Shown here in pieces: positions 53,606-62,169 of a stretch of DNA of 64,000 nt (its first letter is position 1; each line of letters starts with the position of its first letter). Under the pieces are notes generated by a model that did not search any database, had not been told where the DNA came from, and saw nothing but the letters and a program-made list of their open reading frames with translations. The position numbers and the translations under genes were made by a program. The DNA is from Desulfobacter hydrogenophilus. Its GTDB lineage: Bacteria > Desulfobacterota > Desulfobacteria > Desulfobacterales > Desulfobacteraceae. The stretch is from assembly GCF_004319545.1 (NCBI RefSeq), contig NZ_CP036313.1, forward strand, positions 2,048,501 through 2,112,500, written 5' to 3'.

Positions 53606-53719
53606 ATGAAAGTCAGAGCATCCGTAAAAAAAATCTGTAGGAACTGCAAAGTTATTAAACGGCGTGGTGTCATCAGAGTCATTTGTGTCAACAAGCGCCA
53701 TAAACAGCGTCAAGGATAG
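53606..53719 (+). CDS. rpmJ: 50S ribosomal protein L36 (zinc-binding form)
   Basis: 37 aa, canonical length: [20 protein letters not shown], then [17 protein letters not shown]. The C3H zinc ligands are all present (Cys11, Cys14, Cys27, His32). GAGGAGCGG lies upstream. It sits between infA and rpsM as usual. Confidence 0.97.
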   Translation: MKVRASVKKICRNCKVIKRRGVIRVICVNKRHKQRQG

Positions 53720-53733
53720 GAGGATAGAAAAAT

Positions 53734-54102
53734 TTGGCACGTATAGCTGGAGTTGACTTACCAAGAGATAAGCATGCGTGGATCGCTTTAACCTATATCT
53801 ATGGTATCGGGCGCAGCAGATCTATGCATATACTTGAAAAAACGGGCATTGAGCCTACAATTAAGGCAAACGATCTGACTGAAGAACAGGCAAATGAAAT
53901 CAGGAAAGTTATTGATGCCGAGTTCAAAGTTGAAGGTGAACTGCGTTCTGAAGTGTCCATGAATATTAAACGGTTGATGGATCTAGGATGTTACAGGGGG
54001 CTGCGTCATCGTAAAGGGCTGCCTTGCCACGGGCAGCGGACAAGTACCAACGCCAGAACCAGAAAAGGTCCCAAACGCGCGGCCGTGAAGAAGAAAAAAT
54101 AG
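53734..54102 (+). CDS. rpsM: 30S ribosomal protein S13
   Basis: 122 aa from TTG with AGGAGGA upstream. It has [28 protein letters not shown], helix-turn-helix-like core, [32 protein letters not shown] and a Lys-rich tail contacting the P-site tRNA. Confidence 0.98.
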   Translation: MARIAGVDLPRDKHAWIALTYIYGIGRSRSMHILEKTGIEPTIKANDLTEEQANEIRKVIDAEFKVEGELRSEVSMNIKRLMDLGCYRGLRHRKGLPCHGQRTSTNARTRKGPKRAAVKKKK

Positions 54103-54127
54103 GACTTAATTAAAAGGGATAACAATT

Positions 54128-54523
54128 ATGGCGAAAAAGTCTAAAAAGGTCGTTGCCAAAAAGCGGGTTAAAAAAAATATATCAACCGGCATAGTGCATA
54201 TTCAATCTACCTTTAATAATACCATTGTCACTATTGCCGATGAAAACGGCAATACCATTTCCTGGTCATCCGCGGGTATGCAGGGGTTCAAAGGCTCCAG
54301 AAAATCCACCCCTTTTGCGGCCAAACTGGTTGCAGAAGATGCAGGAGCTAAAGCAATGGAACATGGTATGAAAAACATCGGGGTATATGTTAAAGGCCCT
54401 GGTCCAGGAAGAGAATCTGCACTTCGGGCCCTGCATGCACTTGGATTCAATATTTCCATGATCAAGGATGTTACCCCGGTACCGCATAACGGTTGCCGTC
54501 CACCCAAAAGAAGACGCGTGTAA
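54128..54523 (+). CDS. rpsK: 30S ribosomal protein S11
   Basis: 131 aa. It has a basic N-terminus, then [42 protein letters not shown] and the ending [17 protein letters not shown]. It lies in the platform near the mRNA exit. A 220-bp gap holding a dispersed repeat separates it from rpsD. Confidence 0.98.
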   Translation: MAKKSKKVVAKKRVKKNISTGIVHIQSTFNNTIVTIADENGNTISWSSAGMQGFKGSRKSTPFAAKLVAEDAGAKAMEHGMKNIGVYVKGPGPGRESALRALHALGFNISMIKDVTPVPHNGCRPPKRRRV

Positions 54524-54543
54524 GTGTTTTAAAGAATACTCAC

Positions 54544-54650
54544 CTTCTTGTGGTGTTGCATTAAAATTAGTAATCCTTACAAGCTTCCGGATTGCTTAAG
54601 GTTACAAATTTTTATGCGCCTTGCATCTGGGCACGTTTTTGTCCAAACTG
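54544..54650 (+). repeat. Dispersed intergenic repeat, copy 3 (inside the alpha operon)
   Basis: The 3' half TATGCGCCTTGCATCTGGGC ... GTCCAAAC matches copies 2 and 4. The 5' half (TTGCATTAAAATTAGTAATCC, then TTAAGGTTACAAATTTTTATG) follows copy 4 with small gaps. It occupies the rpsK-rpsD gap; after it comes an AT-rich leader and the strong rpsD site. Confidence 0.65.
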
Positions 54651-54743
54651 GAGCGAGATCTAATTCATTTGAGATAGATTAAAGTGAATATTCCAAAAAA
54701 ATTTTAATGTGTAAACTTTATCACAATCGATAAAGGAGGAAAC

Positions 54744-55370
54744 TTGGCAAGATATAGAGGTTCTGTCTGCAGACAGTGCAGACGTGAAAATATGAAGCTT
54801 TTTCTAAAAGGGGATCGTTGTTTTTCTGACAAATGCAGTTTTGACAGAAGAGGGTTCCCCCCTGGTGAACACGGTCAGAAAAGAGTTAAACAATCAGATT
54901 ACGGCATGCAGCTTCGGGAAAAACAAAAAGTTAAACGCATTTATGGTGTATCTGAGAAACAGTTTAGAAATACTTTCAAAAGAGCAGACCGGCAAAAAGG
55001 TATTACTGGTATTAATTTGTTGACATTATTAGAAACTCGGTTAGATAATACTGTATTCAGGCTTGGGTTCGTGAATTCTAGAAATCAGGGTCGTCATTTT
55101 GTTCGCCACAATCATTTTACTGTAAATGGAAAAAAAGTTAATATTCCATCCTATCAGGTTAAAAAAGGGGATGTTATTGAACTTTGCGAAAAAAGTAGAA
55201 CTATCCAGGCCATTATAGATTCTTTGGACGCCATTGTAAGGCGTGGTATTCCCCAGTGGCTTGAGATTAATAAAGACAGTTTTAAAGGTGAAATTAAAGG
55301 CTTTCCCGGTAGGGAAGATATTTCACTACCGATCCAGGAACAGTTGATCGTCGAGCTTTATTCAAAATAG
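54744..55370 (+). CDS. rpsD: 30S ribosomal protein S4 (zinc-binding form)
   Basis: 208 aa from TTG, set by AAAGGAGGAA. Four N-terminal cysteines (9, 12, 26, 31: VCRQC, RCFSDKC) give the C+ zinc form. The S4 RNA-binding domain reads LETRLDNTVFRLGF then NSRNQGRHFVRHNHFTVNG. S4 starts 30S body assembly and in E. coli represses the alpha operon. Confidence 0.98.
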   Translation: MARYRGSVCRQCRRENMKLFLKGDRCFSDKCSFDRRGFPPGEHGQKRVKQSDYGMQLREKQKVKRIYGVSEKQFRNTFKRADRQKGITGINLLTLLETRLDNTVFRLGFVNSRNQGRHFVRHNHFTVNGKKVNIPSYQVKKGDVIELCEKSRTIQAIIDSLDAIVRRGIPQWLEINKDSFKGEIKGFPGREDISLPIQEQLIVELYSK

Positions 55371-55417
55371 GTTTATCATATACATGATCTACCAAATTAT
55401 CTATTCAGGAGATTTAA

Positions 55418-56440
55418 ATGTCATCTGAAAATCTTGCATATGTTAACTGGCGAGAGATGATCAAGCCGGAAAAGCTTGATGTTACCACAACTTCCACCTA
55501 TGGCAAGTTTGTGTGTGAACCCCTTGAAAGGGGATACGGCATCACCATTGGTAACTCGCTTCGGCGAATTATTTTATCATCCATTTATGGCGCCGCCATA
55601 GTCTCCGTGAAATTCGATGATGCACTTCACGAATACAGCGTTATATCAGATATTAGAGAGGATGTCTCCGAGATCATTCTAAATCTGAAAGAATTAAAGC
55701 TCAAAGTGGACGATCCAGAAGAAAAGATATTGACCCTAAATGTCACTGGCGAGGCCGATGTTACTGGTGCGGATATCGTCAGTCCGGACGGTCGGGTGAC
55801 GATTCTTAACCCGGAGCAGCATATTGCCACGGTAAATAAAAATGGAAAACTTAATATTGTCATGGTTGTGAAAACAGGCAAGGGATACGCGTTGTCATCG
55901 GCAAATAAAGACGACGATGCCCCCATCGGTACCATCCCCATTGATTCAGCGTTTTCCCCCATTAAGAGAGTAAAATATGTGGTGGGCACATCTCGTATCG
56001 GTCAGAAAACCGACTATGACAAACTGACCTTTGAAGTTTGGACCGACGGTAGTGTTACACCCGACGATGCTGTTGCCTACGGTGCAAAGATACTTAAAGA
56101 ACAGATGAATCCATTTATAAATTTTGATGAAGAGCTTGAACCTGATGAATCAGAATATAAAACCGACGAGGGTGAAAAGGGATTCAATGAAAATATTTAC
56201 CGTTCCGTGGATGAGCTCGAGCTCTCCGTTCGCAGTTCAAACTGTCTGAAAAATGCTAGAATCCATACCATTTACCAGCTGGTTCAGAAAACCGACAGCG
56301 AAATGCTCAAGACAAAAAATTTCGGCCGAAAATCACTCAATGAAATCAAAGAAGTGCTCAATTCAATGGAACTGTCTTTGGGGATGGACCTTGAAGGGAT
56401 CGAACCGCCGGAAGATGTGAATACTCAGGAAGGAGAATAA
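55418..56440 (+). CDS. rpoA: RNA polymerase subunit alpha
   Basis: 340 aa. The N-terminal assembly domain has [29 protein letters not shown] sequence; after an acidic linker ([16 protein letters not shown]) the C-terminal domain has [23 protein letters not shown] and [12 protein letters not shown], the surface that contacts UP elements and activators. Dimeric alpha scaffolds beta and beta'. Confidence 0.98.
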   Translation: MSSENLAYVNWREMIKPEKLDVTTTSTYGKFVCEPLERGYGITIGNSLRRIILSSIYGAAIVSVKFDDALHEYSVISDIREDVSEIILNLKELKLKVDDPEEKILTLNVTGEADVTGADIVSPDGRVTILNPEQHIATVNKNGKLNIVMVVKTGKGYALSSANKDDDAPIGTIPIDSAFSPIKRVKYVVGTSRIGQKTDYDKLTFEVWTDGSVTPDDAVAYGAKILKEQMNPFINFDEELEPDESEYKTDEGEKGFNENIYRSVDELELSVRSSNCLKNARIHTIYQLVQKTDSEMLKTKNFGRKSLNEIKEVLNSMELSLGMDLEGIEPPEDVNTQEGE

Positions 56441-56445
56441 ATACC

Positions 56446-56802
56446 ATGAAGCATAGAAAATCCGTATTAAAGCTGAACAGAACCTCCGCCCATAGAAAGG
56501 CGATGTTTAGGAACATGGTAACTTCTCTGTTCAAACACAGCAGCATCAAAACCACTGAGGCTAAAGCCAAAGGTCTTCGTAAAATTGCCGATAAAATGAT
56601 TACCCTAGCCAAACGTGGGGATCTTCATGCCAGGCGTCAGGCGTTGGCGGTAATCCGTGAAAAAGATGTTGTGCATGGCCTTTTTGAAGAGGTAGCAGAG
56701 AAGTTTAATTCAAGGCAGGGTGGATACACTCGAATTATCAAGTTAGGACCAAGGAAAGGGGATGTTGCTCCGATGGTTCAGATTGAGTTGATCACCGATT
56801 AA
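56446..56802 (+). CDS. rplQ: 50S ribosomal protein L17
   Basis: 118 aa. [63 protein letters not shown] and the terminal [21 protein letters not shown] are diagnostic. Last gene of the operon, five bases after rpoA, followed by two terminators. Confidence 0.98.
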   Translation: MKHRKSVLKLNRTSAHRKAMFRNMVTSLFKHSSIKTTEAKAKGLRKIADKMITLAKRGDLHARRQALAVIREKDVVHGLFEEVAEKFNSRQGGYTRIIKLGPRKGDVAPMVQIELITD

Positions 56803-56813
56803 TTAAGACGCAC

Positions 56814-56845
56814 AAAAGGGTATGGTTTAAAAGCATGCCCTTTTT
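56814..56845 (+). terminator. Rho-independent terminator of the ribosomal operon
   Basis: Stem AAAAGGGTATG/CATGCCCTTTT (one wobble pair) with a 9-base loop and a T-run, 12 bp after the rplQ stop. Confidence 0.8.
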
Positions 56846-56862
56846 GATTTTCGTTAAATTTT

Positions 56863-56903
56863 AAAAAGCTTTGACAGTGAGTCTTTCTGTCAAAGCTTTT
56901 TTA
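56863..56903. terminator. Bidirectional terminator between rplQ and the convergent histidine kinase
   Basis: A perfect stem AAAAAGCTTTGACAG/CTGTCAAAGCTTTTT with a 9-base loop. A-run and T-run flank the stem on both strands, and the minus-strand kinase stop lies at its edge, so it can stop transcription from both sides. Confidence 0.85.
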
Positions 56904-58514
56904 TTTATCAAACAATCTTCTCATGGTGTTAAGCAACTGATCTGTATCCATTGGTTTGTCAAGAAAGGCCTGAACACCGATCGCTTTAACCTCGGACCGA
57001 GTGATGGTTTCATTATAGCCGGAGCATAAAATGATAGGCATATTCTTATTTTTAGATAATATGGCTTCAGCCAGAGCAATACCAGTCATACGGGGCATGG
57101 TCATATCGGCAATTACCATATCAAAGTTTATTTTGCCCTCCTGGTAGGCATTCAGGGCACTTTCCCCGTTATTAAACGGGTGGGCCGAATAACCGAACTT
57201 GTTAAGCAGTTCTTCAATCAAAGACAGAATGTCCGGGTCGTCATCCACTATCATGATAGTCTCTTTACCTGATTTCAGGGATGCATCAATTCCTGCAAAA
57301 CTGTTTGCTGATGAATCATTGTTCGTTACAACCGGCAGATAAACAAAAAATGATGTTGTCCCGTATCCTGCAATACTTTTAATGTAAAAAAGGCCTTTAT
57401 GGTCTTCGATAATGGTCCTGACCAGAGCGAGCCCTAAGCCTGTACCCAGGCCCTTTTTGGGGGGGGTAAAATAGGGTTCAAATGTCTTTCCCATGGTTTC
57501 CTGATTCATACCGTGGCCGGTATTTTCAACCATCAGTTTTAAAAATGGCCCGGGGCGAGAGAAGTCTTTGCTCTGATGTTCAGGCTGAATTTGATCAACT
57601 GTGTGTAGGCTCACCGTCAAAGTTCCACCGGATGTCATCATGGCGTTATAGGCGTTTGTGCACAGATTTATAATCATTTGATGCATTTGGGTGGGATCAG
57701 CATTCACCATGTCTGTAGCTTCCACCCGATTTACTATCTCAATGGTGGTGGGTATGGAAGACCTGAGAAGCTTAAGGGCTTCTTTCACCACAAGGTGCAG
57801 TTTTAACGCACTCTTTTCGTTCTCCATCTTACGGCTGAATGTCAGGATCTGTTTAACAAGGTCAGCTGCACGCTGGGCTCCTTTAAGGATTTGATTCATG
57901 TGATGGTTCAGTTTTTGTGGGTTATCCACACTCAATTGGGCCAGTTGGGCATAACCGTAAATACTGGACAGAATATTATTGAAATCATGGGCCATCCCTC
58001 CTGCGAGGGTGCCGATTGCTTCCATTCTCTGTGCTTTTTGTAATTTGTTCAGAAGCTTTCGACGTTCTTTTTCGGCTGCTTTAAGGGCATCCTGTGCCTC
58101 AATTATTTTTTGATCTTTGTCCTTTTGTTGATCATGATATTTTTCTATATGGGTCATGAACGCATCGAAATGCCGGGCAAAGTTTCCAACCTCATCTTTG
58201 GTATTATAGTTCAAACGAATGCTGTAGTCAGATTTTTTACTGTTGTCCAGAATATGTGTAAATTTTTTCAGCGGTTGTGTGACGGATCGTGATAACAGAC
58301 AGGCCAAGCCCACAAATAACGGAAGAAAAAATAAAATATCCATGGTGATTAATGTGTAAAATGTGCTTAAGGGGGTTGATATTTCATCCAGTTTCTGACT
58401 TAGAATGAATATCAGTGCTTTGGATATAAGAATTAACGGCGCAAAAATGATGACAAAGGAAATCAGCAGTTTGTTTCTGAGTTTAAGATTCCGAATTTTG
58501 GGTAATGAGATCAA
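56901..58514 (-). CDS. Membrane-bound hybrid histidine kinase (HAMP-HisKA-HATPase-receiver)
   Basis: 537 aa from TTG at 58514. Two membrane helices (about 17-39 and 52-75) are separated by only a dozen residues, so there is almost no periplasmic sensor. HAMP (about 76-128) and a coiled coil follow, then HisKA with His176 in GGMAHDFNNILSSIYGYAQL. HATPase has NLCTNAYNAM and GLGTGLGLALV, and a receiver has Asp470 in VIADMTMP and the FLDKP lysine. It may sense membrane or cytoplasmic signals and pass phosphate to an unlinked Hpt protein. The start is weakly supported. Confidence 0.92.
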   Translation of the reverse strand: MISLPKIRNLKLRNKLLISFVIIFAPLILISKALIFILSQKLDEISTPLSTFYTLITMDILFFLPLFVGLACLLSRSVTQPLKKFTHILDNSKKSDYSIRLNYNTKDEVGNFARHFDAFMTHIEKYHDQQKDKDQKIIEAQDALKAAEKERRKLLNKLQKAQRMEAIGTLAGGMAHDFNNILSSIYGYAQLAQLSVDNPQKLNHHMNQILKGAQRAADLVKQILTFSRKMENEKSALKLHLVVKEALKLLRSSIPTTIEIVNRVEATDMVNADPTQMHQMIINLCTNAYNAMMTSGGTLTVSLHTVDQIQPEHQSKDFSRPGPFLKLMVENTGHGMNQETMGKTFEPYFTPPKKGLGTGLGLALVRTIIEDHKGLFYIKSIAGYGTTSFFVYLPVVTNNDSSANSFAGIDASLKSGKETIMIVDDDPDILSLIEELLNKFGYSAHPFNNGESALNAYQEGKINFDMVIADMTMPRMTGIALAEAILSKNKNMPIILCSGYNETITRSEVKAIGVQAFLDKPMDTDQLLNTMRRLFDK

Positions 58515-58725
58515 TGACCGTAAAAGTCCCTTCGAGTGAATTATCGCATTATGAAAAAAGTCTAATATAAACTTGGGTAAAAAGCCATAAAAAAGGGAAA
58601 AGAAAAACTTTCCGCACCTAAAAGAGAATGATAGGCCGTGATAATGTGTTTTATTCCCATTTAATTGGCATTTGCTGAAATTGACAAGCCTTTGAAAGTT
58701 GCTGAAGGCAAGAGAGGATACAGGC

Positions 58726-59194
58726 TTAGTGGGTGCGTCCCTGTATGTTTATCAGCATCACGCCGTTTTTGACTCTCGGCCCGCCAATGGTAATGCTGGT
58801 ATTATTATTAAGACCTACATTCGTTTCAAATATCGGCGATTCTGCGGTATCCACCCGCAGGTGATATTGAATACGCGTGTTCTGCATGCCCCTGGGGGTG
58901 ATGGACAGGAGCCTGCCCCCCGGGTAAGGGCATTACCTTTTTTTGACCCTGAGTTAATAACATGGTTCTGTCACTGAGCAGTCTGAACCGGGTATACTTG
59001 AAAACAGGGCCGATCTCTTTGATCATGTCCTGGATACCGGGATCTATTCGATCTGGTCCGTTATCCGCACTGACGCCCCTCACCTGGGTCTGATAAACCA
59101 GGCCCGCCAATACCAGTCCATAACGTGCCGTCATGAGAAAGAAACCGGCAATGGCACCTTTGAACCAAGTGTGTAATGAGGGAGCTGTAATCAT
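58726..59194 (-). pseudogene. Exported protein of the ECF locus, frameshifted
   Basis: The intact frame from ATG 59194 (AAAGGAAAAAG upstream) begins MITAPSLHTWFKGAIAGFFL and a hydrophobic signal-like segment, continuing to VMPLPGG. There a run of six C on the plus strand (58916-58921) shifts the frame. Dropping one base continues with RLLSITPRGMQNTRIQYHLRV, then FETNVGLNNNTSITIGGPRV and stops at 58726 (about 155 aa in all). No family is recognised. It is 21 bp downstream of the anti-sigma gene, so it is probably a partner or target of that system. The lesion could be real, a sequencing error or slippage. Confidence 0.65.
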
Positions 59195-59215
59195 CTTTTT
59201 CCTTTCTTTCAGGTT

Positions 59216-59689
59216 TCAGAAAACCAGATAATTGTATGGTGGGTTTTTTACCGTTTCTATGATCACAACAGAGGATCCATAGGCATCAACAGAATTTACC
59301 ACTGCTGAGGGGCCGGGTACTGGCGGTTGCCTCTGCCCCTGGTGCCAAGGGGCCGCCAGAGAGATGATTACAGCCACCACAGCGAGACTTAACATTCCAA
59401 GCACGGCCTGTGTTCTCCGGGATTTGTGTTTTATTATCCTATAAATACCCGAGTTATGGCCCGGCGCTTCTGTTTTTATAAAGATTCTATGCGTATTTTT
59501 CAACAATTGTCCGGCCATGGCGTCTGCCTGCCTCTCAAATATCATTCCAGCTTGTCTGAAATGTGTTTTTGTTGCGCAACAGTCAGGGCATTGGACTTTA
59601 TGGCGGCTAAAAGCATTGTGATCCTCTGCTTCGAGATCATTATCCATAAATCTTGAGATAAATTCTTTGGAAAACTCATGGCAGGTCAT
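59216..59689 (-). CDS. Membrane anti-sigma factor with zinc-finger motif
   Basis: 157 aa with AAGGA nine bases before the ATG. The N-terminal zf-HC2-type domain has H-x3-C-x2-C (SRHKVQCPDCC) after TCHEFSKEFISRFMDNDLEAED, a form typical of ZAS anti-sigma factors. A single membrane helix (VLGMLSLAVVAVIISLAA) leads to a short periplasmic tail ending YNYLVF. It would hold the adjacent ECF sigma factor inactive at the membrane. It is the only gene of the locus without a visible lesion. Confidence 0.8.
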   Translation of the reverse strand: MTCHEFSKEFISRFMDNDLEAEDHNAFSRHKVQCPDCCATKTHFRQAGMIFERQADAMAGQLLKNTHRIFIKTEAPGHNSGIYRIIKHKSRRTQAVLGMLSLAVVAVIISLAAPWHQGQRQPPVPGPSAVVNSVDAYGSSVVIIETVKNPPYNYLVF

Positions 59690-59712
59690 GGTAAATTTTT
59701 CCTTTTATTTAA

Positions 59713-59836
59713 TGTTTGGACGCAAAGTCATCCATTTCCGGCATTGCATAAGATTTCAAAATCCTCACGACCATAAGGTTGCTCCGGTTTAAAAATTTTA
59801 TGCGCCTTGCACCTGGGCAACTTTGCATCCAAACAC
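59713..59836 (+). repeat. Dispersed intergenic repeat, copy 4 (long form)
   Basis: About 124 bp beginning TGTTTGGACGCAAAGTCA and ending GGGCAACTTTGCATCCAAACAC. The ends are imperfect inverted repeats (GTTTGGAYGCAAAGT). It contains the shared block TTTTATGCGCCTTGCACCTG. It separates the sigma and anti-sigma genes of one locus. Confidence 0.75.
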
Positions 59837-59857
59837 GGGTTTCCATTCAGCTCTATT

Positions 59858-60508
59858 TTATTGGTCTTTTAAAGTTTTTTCCACGGACCAGCTGGTTATC
59901 TGCCTTGCCCTGAATACCCGTGAACTGACGGTTCCTTTTTTGATTCCAATTACTTGCGCAATCGTTTGATAAGAGAGTCCTTCAAATGTACACAAAACAA
60001 ATGCGGTTCTTACATCTTCCGGCAGCCGTACCACTGCATCGGCCACTGCCCTTTATTCTTGTTTTTTCTGCAAAAGGGTTTCCGGTGTGTCTTTCTGTGT
60101 TTCACTGCGCTGCGCCGGAATTATGGTCTGTGTTTCAATGGGTATGTGGTGCCATCGGAAACGCCGTTTCCATTTGTGTTTCCAGTTAAGGCAGGCATTG
60201 ACCGTCATTTTTCTTAACCAGGCCCACAGCCCGGATTCCCCCCTGAACGTGTCAATTTTTTTGATGGCAGTGAAAAAAACGTCCTGAACAATTTCCCTGC
60301 TCTCTTCGTTATCCAAGGTAATGCCCCTGGCGAGTTTCAGCAGGCGCTCCTGGTATAAATCCACCAGAACATTGCAGCTCCACTGCTGACCCTGTTTCAG
60401 CCTTCGGATAAGATTTTCTTCGTCCACAGGGGGCGCTGTTCTTTGTTCTGGAGGACTGCCTGGGGCAGGTCCTTTTTTTGACTCTTTAGAATCCCGGGGC
60501 AACGTCAT
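59858..60508 (-). pseudogene. ECF RNA polymerase sigma factor interrupted by an in-frame stop
   Basis: Read through, this is about 216 codons. Region 2 contains LVDLYQERLLKLARGITLDNEE, then EIVQDVFFTAIKKIDTFRG and WLRKMTVNACLNWKHK. Region 4 contains LPEDVRTAFVLCTFEGLSYQ, then TIAQVIGIKKGTVSSRVFRAR. A TAA at 60053-60055 lies between them in the same frame (KKQE-stop-RAVADAVVRLPED), consistent with CAA or GAA changed to TAA. A GTG at 60046 with AAAGGG just upstream might restart translation and give a separate region 4 peptide. The anti-sigma gene is adjacent. Confidence 0.75.
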
Positions 60509-60595
60509 TCCTTTTTACCAGAGGCATCACATATTTAGTAGACCGCTCAATGTTTATACCTGACCGTATTTATTGGATCAGGGAATCAATTTCCA

Positions 60596-61060
60596 TTAAT
60601 ATGTGACCGTATGTCCGATCGACATCTTTTCTTTTTTCCAGTATCCATTTGCAACAAGAACTTGTTTATGTCTGCCCTGGATCCATCTGCCCTGGGCATC
60701 ATAATGGGAGGGATTCCATCGGGTTTCATATATCGACGCCACCTAACTTCTTTCGATTTCCCAGTGACCGTCTGGTCTTGCAGAATGGTAACTCTCCGGA
60801 GGATATGACCGTGGATATACAGGGACCGCATGAACCCGAACCGGTTGACGGGGTCTGTTCAGGCTCTGGGCAATGGCTGTTCCCAGGATAAGGGCACCTG
60901 CACCGATAACTATGCCTTCAAGAACATTGTTTTTGTGATGGTGATGGATAGGGAGATGATGGCTGCGGCGGTCATACTTGCCGGACCCTGCCTGGGCAAA
61001 TCCGGCAAATAAACTTGTTATGAATACGGCTGCAGCTGCAAGGGCGATGTGTTTTTTCAT
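60596..61060 (-). pseudogene. Secreted glycine-zipper/His-rich small protein interrupted by an in-frame TAG
   Basis: ATG 61060 follows AAGGA. A clear signal peptide (MKKHIALAAAAVFITSLFAG, ending AQA) is followed by a His-rich stretch, a hydrophobic Gly-rich segment (VLEGIVIGAGALILGTAIAQ) and GHWEIERS. A TAG at 60743 interrupts the frame, which then continues with VASIYETRWNPSHYDAQGRW and GYWKKEK to a stop at 60596. Trp is expected at the TAG position in this kind of repeat (GHWE...W...WNP), so TGG to TAG is the likely change. It is upstream of the sigma gene, in the same direction. Confidence 0.6.
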
Positions 61061-61175
61061 GGTGTCCTTCTTGGTTGGTTAATTCCAGGCCAAAAGTCAG
61101 CCTGTTTAACAGTATAGACACCAAAAATTAAAAAAACTTATAGAAAAATTAAAAAAATAAACGCACGGGCGGGCA

Positions 61176-62168
61176 TTATCCGCCGATGGAGGTCATATGA
61201 TTTAACGGCATATCCCGGGCAGTTCTTTTCTCTAAATTATGGTGTAACGGCTTGTCCTTCAAGGCTGTTACCATAATTTGTTTCAACGCTTCATCGTCGG
61301 CACCGTTGCGCAGGGGGGTGAGAATATCAGTTTCATTGTTGCTCAGCAGGCAGGGGCGAAGGGTCCCCCGGGAAGTCAGGCGCAACCTGTTACATTCACT
61401 GCAGAAATGAGAACTGACCGGTGTGATGAACCCTAAAATTCCAGATGCCCCGGCCAGTTTATACAGCTTTGCCGGGCCGTCATTTGCCCTTTTAGGGACG
61501 CTCGTAAACGACCCATGGGCGTCAATGATAAGATTTTTAATGTCCCGGGTCAGGATCTGCCGGCCTGCACCTAAATCCGTATTTCCCATGGGCATGTATT
61601 CAATGAACCGAACATGGAAGGGATATTCCCGGGTCAGTCCGGCAATGGCCTGGATTTCATCATCATTGAATCCTTTTAAGGCCACAGTGTTGATTTTTAT
61701 GGGTGACATGCCCAAATCGTGAGCTGCCATGATACTGTCCCATACCCTTTGGAACCGGTCCCGCTGGGTAATTTGGATAAATTTTCCCGGCACCAGGGTA
61801 TCCAGGCTGAAATTGAGCCTTTGGATACCCATATCCATCAACTCTTTTATCTTATCCCGGTTTAGGCGGGAACCGTTGGTGGTAATGGAGATGTCTTTTA
61901 ATTGGGAAATGCGGCATAACTGGTGGAGAAAGGAGAAAATACCCTTTCTGACAAAAGGTTCTCCGCCGGTGATTCGAACTTTGGTGATCCCCATGTCACA
62001 GCCGATGCCCACAATCCTTAATATCTCTTCATACCGGGCAATACTTTCATGCTCAATGACCTTGAACGGTCCTGCAGGTACACAATACCTGCACCTGAAA
62101 TTACACCGATCCGTAACGGAGATTCTCAAATAATTGATGTTTCTGGTTCCGGCAATCATGGTATACAC
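61176..62168 (-). CDS. moaA: GTP 3',8-cyclase MoaA
   Basis: 330 aa; the start is GTG 62168 or ATG 62159, neither with a clear ribosome site. The radical-SAM cluster is C-x3-C-x2-C (DRCNFRCRYCVP). The second 4Fe-4S cluster is given by CSECNRLRLTSRGTLRPCL. The essential C-terminal Gly-Gly is present (SIGG). It performs the first step of molybdopterin synthesis with MoaC. In a sulfate reducer the cofactor would serve Mo/W enzymes such as formate dehydrogenase. It is one base from the cobA-hemD stop. Confidence 0.96.
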   Translation of the reverse strand: MYTMIAGTRNINYLRISVTDRCNFRCRYCVPAGPFKVIEHESIARYEEILRIVGIGCDMGITKVRITGGEPFVRKGIFSFLHQLCRISQLKDISITTNGSRLNRDKIKELMDMGIQRLNFSLDTLVPGKFIQITQRDRFQRVWDSIMAAHDLGMSPIKINTVALKGFNDDEIQAIAGLTREYPFHVRFIEYMPMGNTDLGAGRQILTRDIKNLIIDAHGSFTSVPKRANDGPAKLYKLAGASGILGFITPVSSHFCSECNRLRLTSRGTLRPCLLSNNETDILTPLRNGADDEALKQIMVTALKDKPLHHNLEKRTARDMPLNHMTSIGG

Positions 62169-62169
62169 T

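Noticed and set aside
59954..60287. Plus-strand ORFs over the sigma factor
   Set aside because: Antisense shadows of the sigma coding frame; the minus-strand frame carries clear sigma motifs.
60586..60831. 81-codon minus-strand ORF over the secreted protein
   Set aside because: A different frame from the one that continues the protein after the TAG; its sequence has no coherent pattern.
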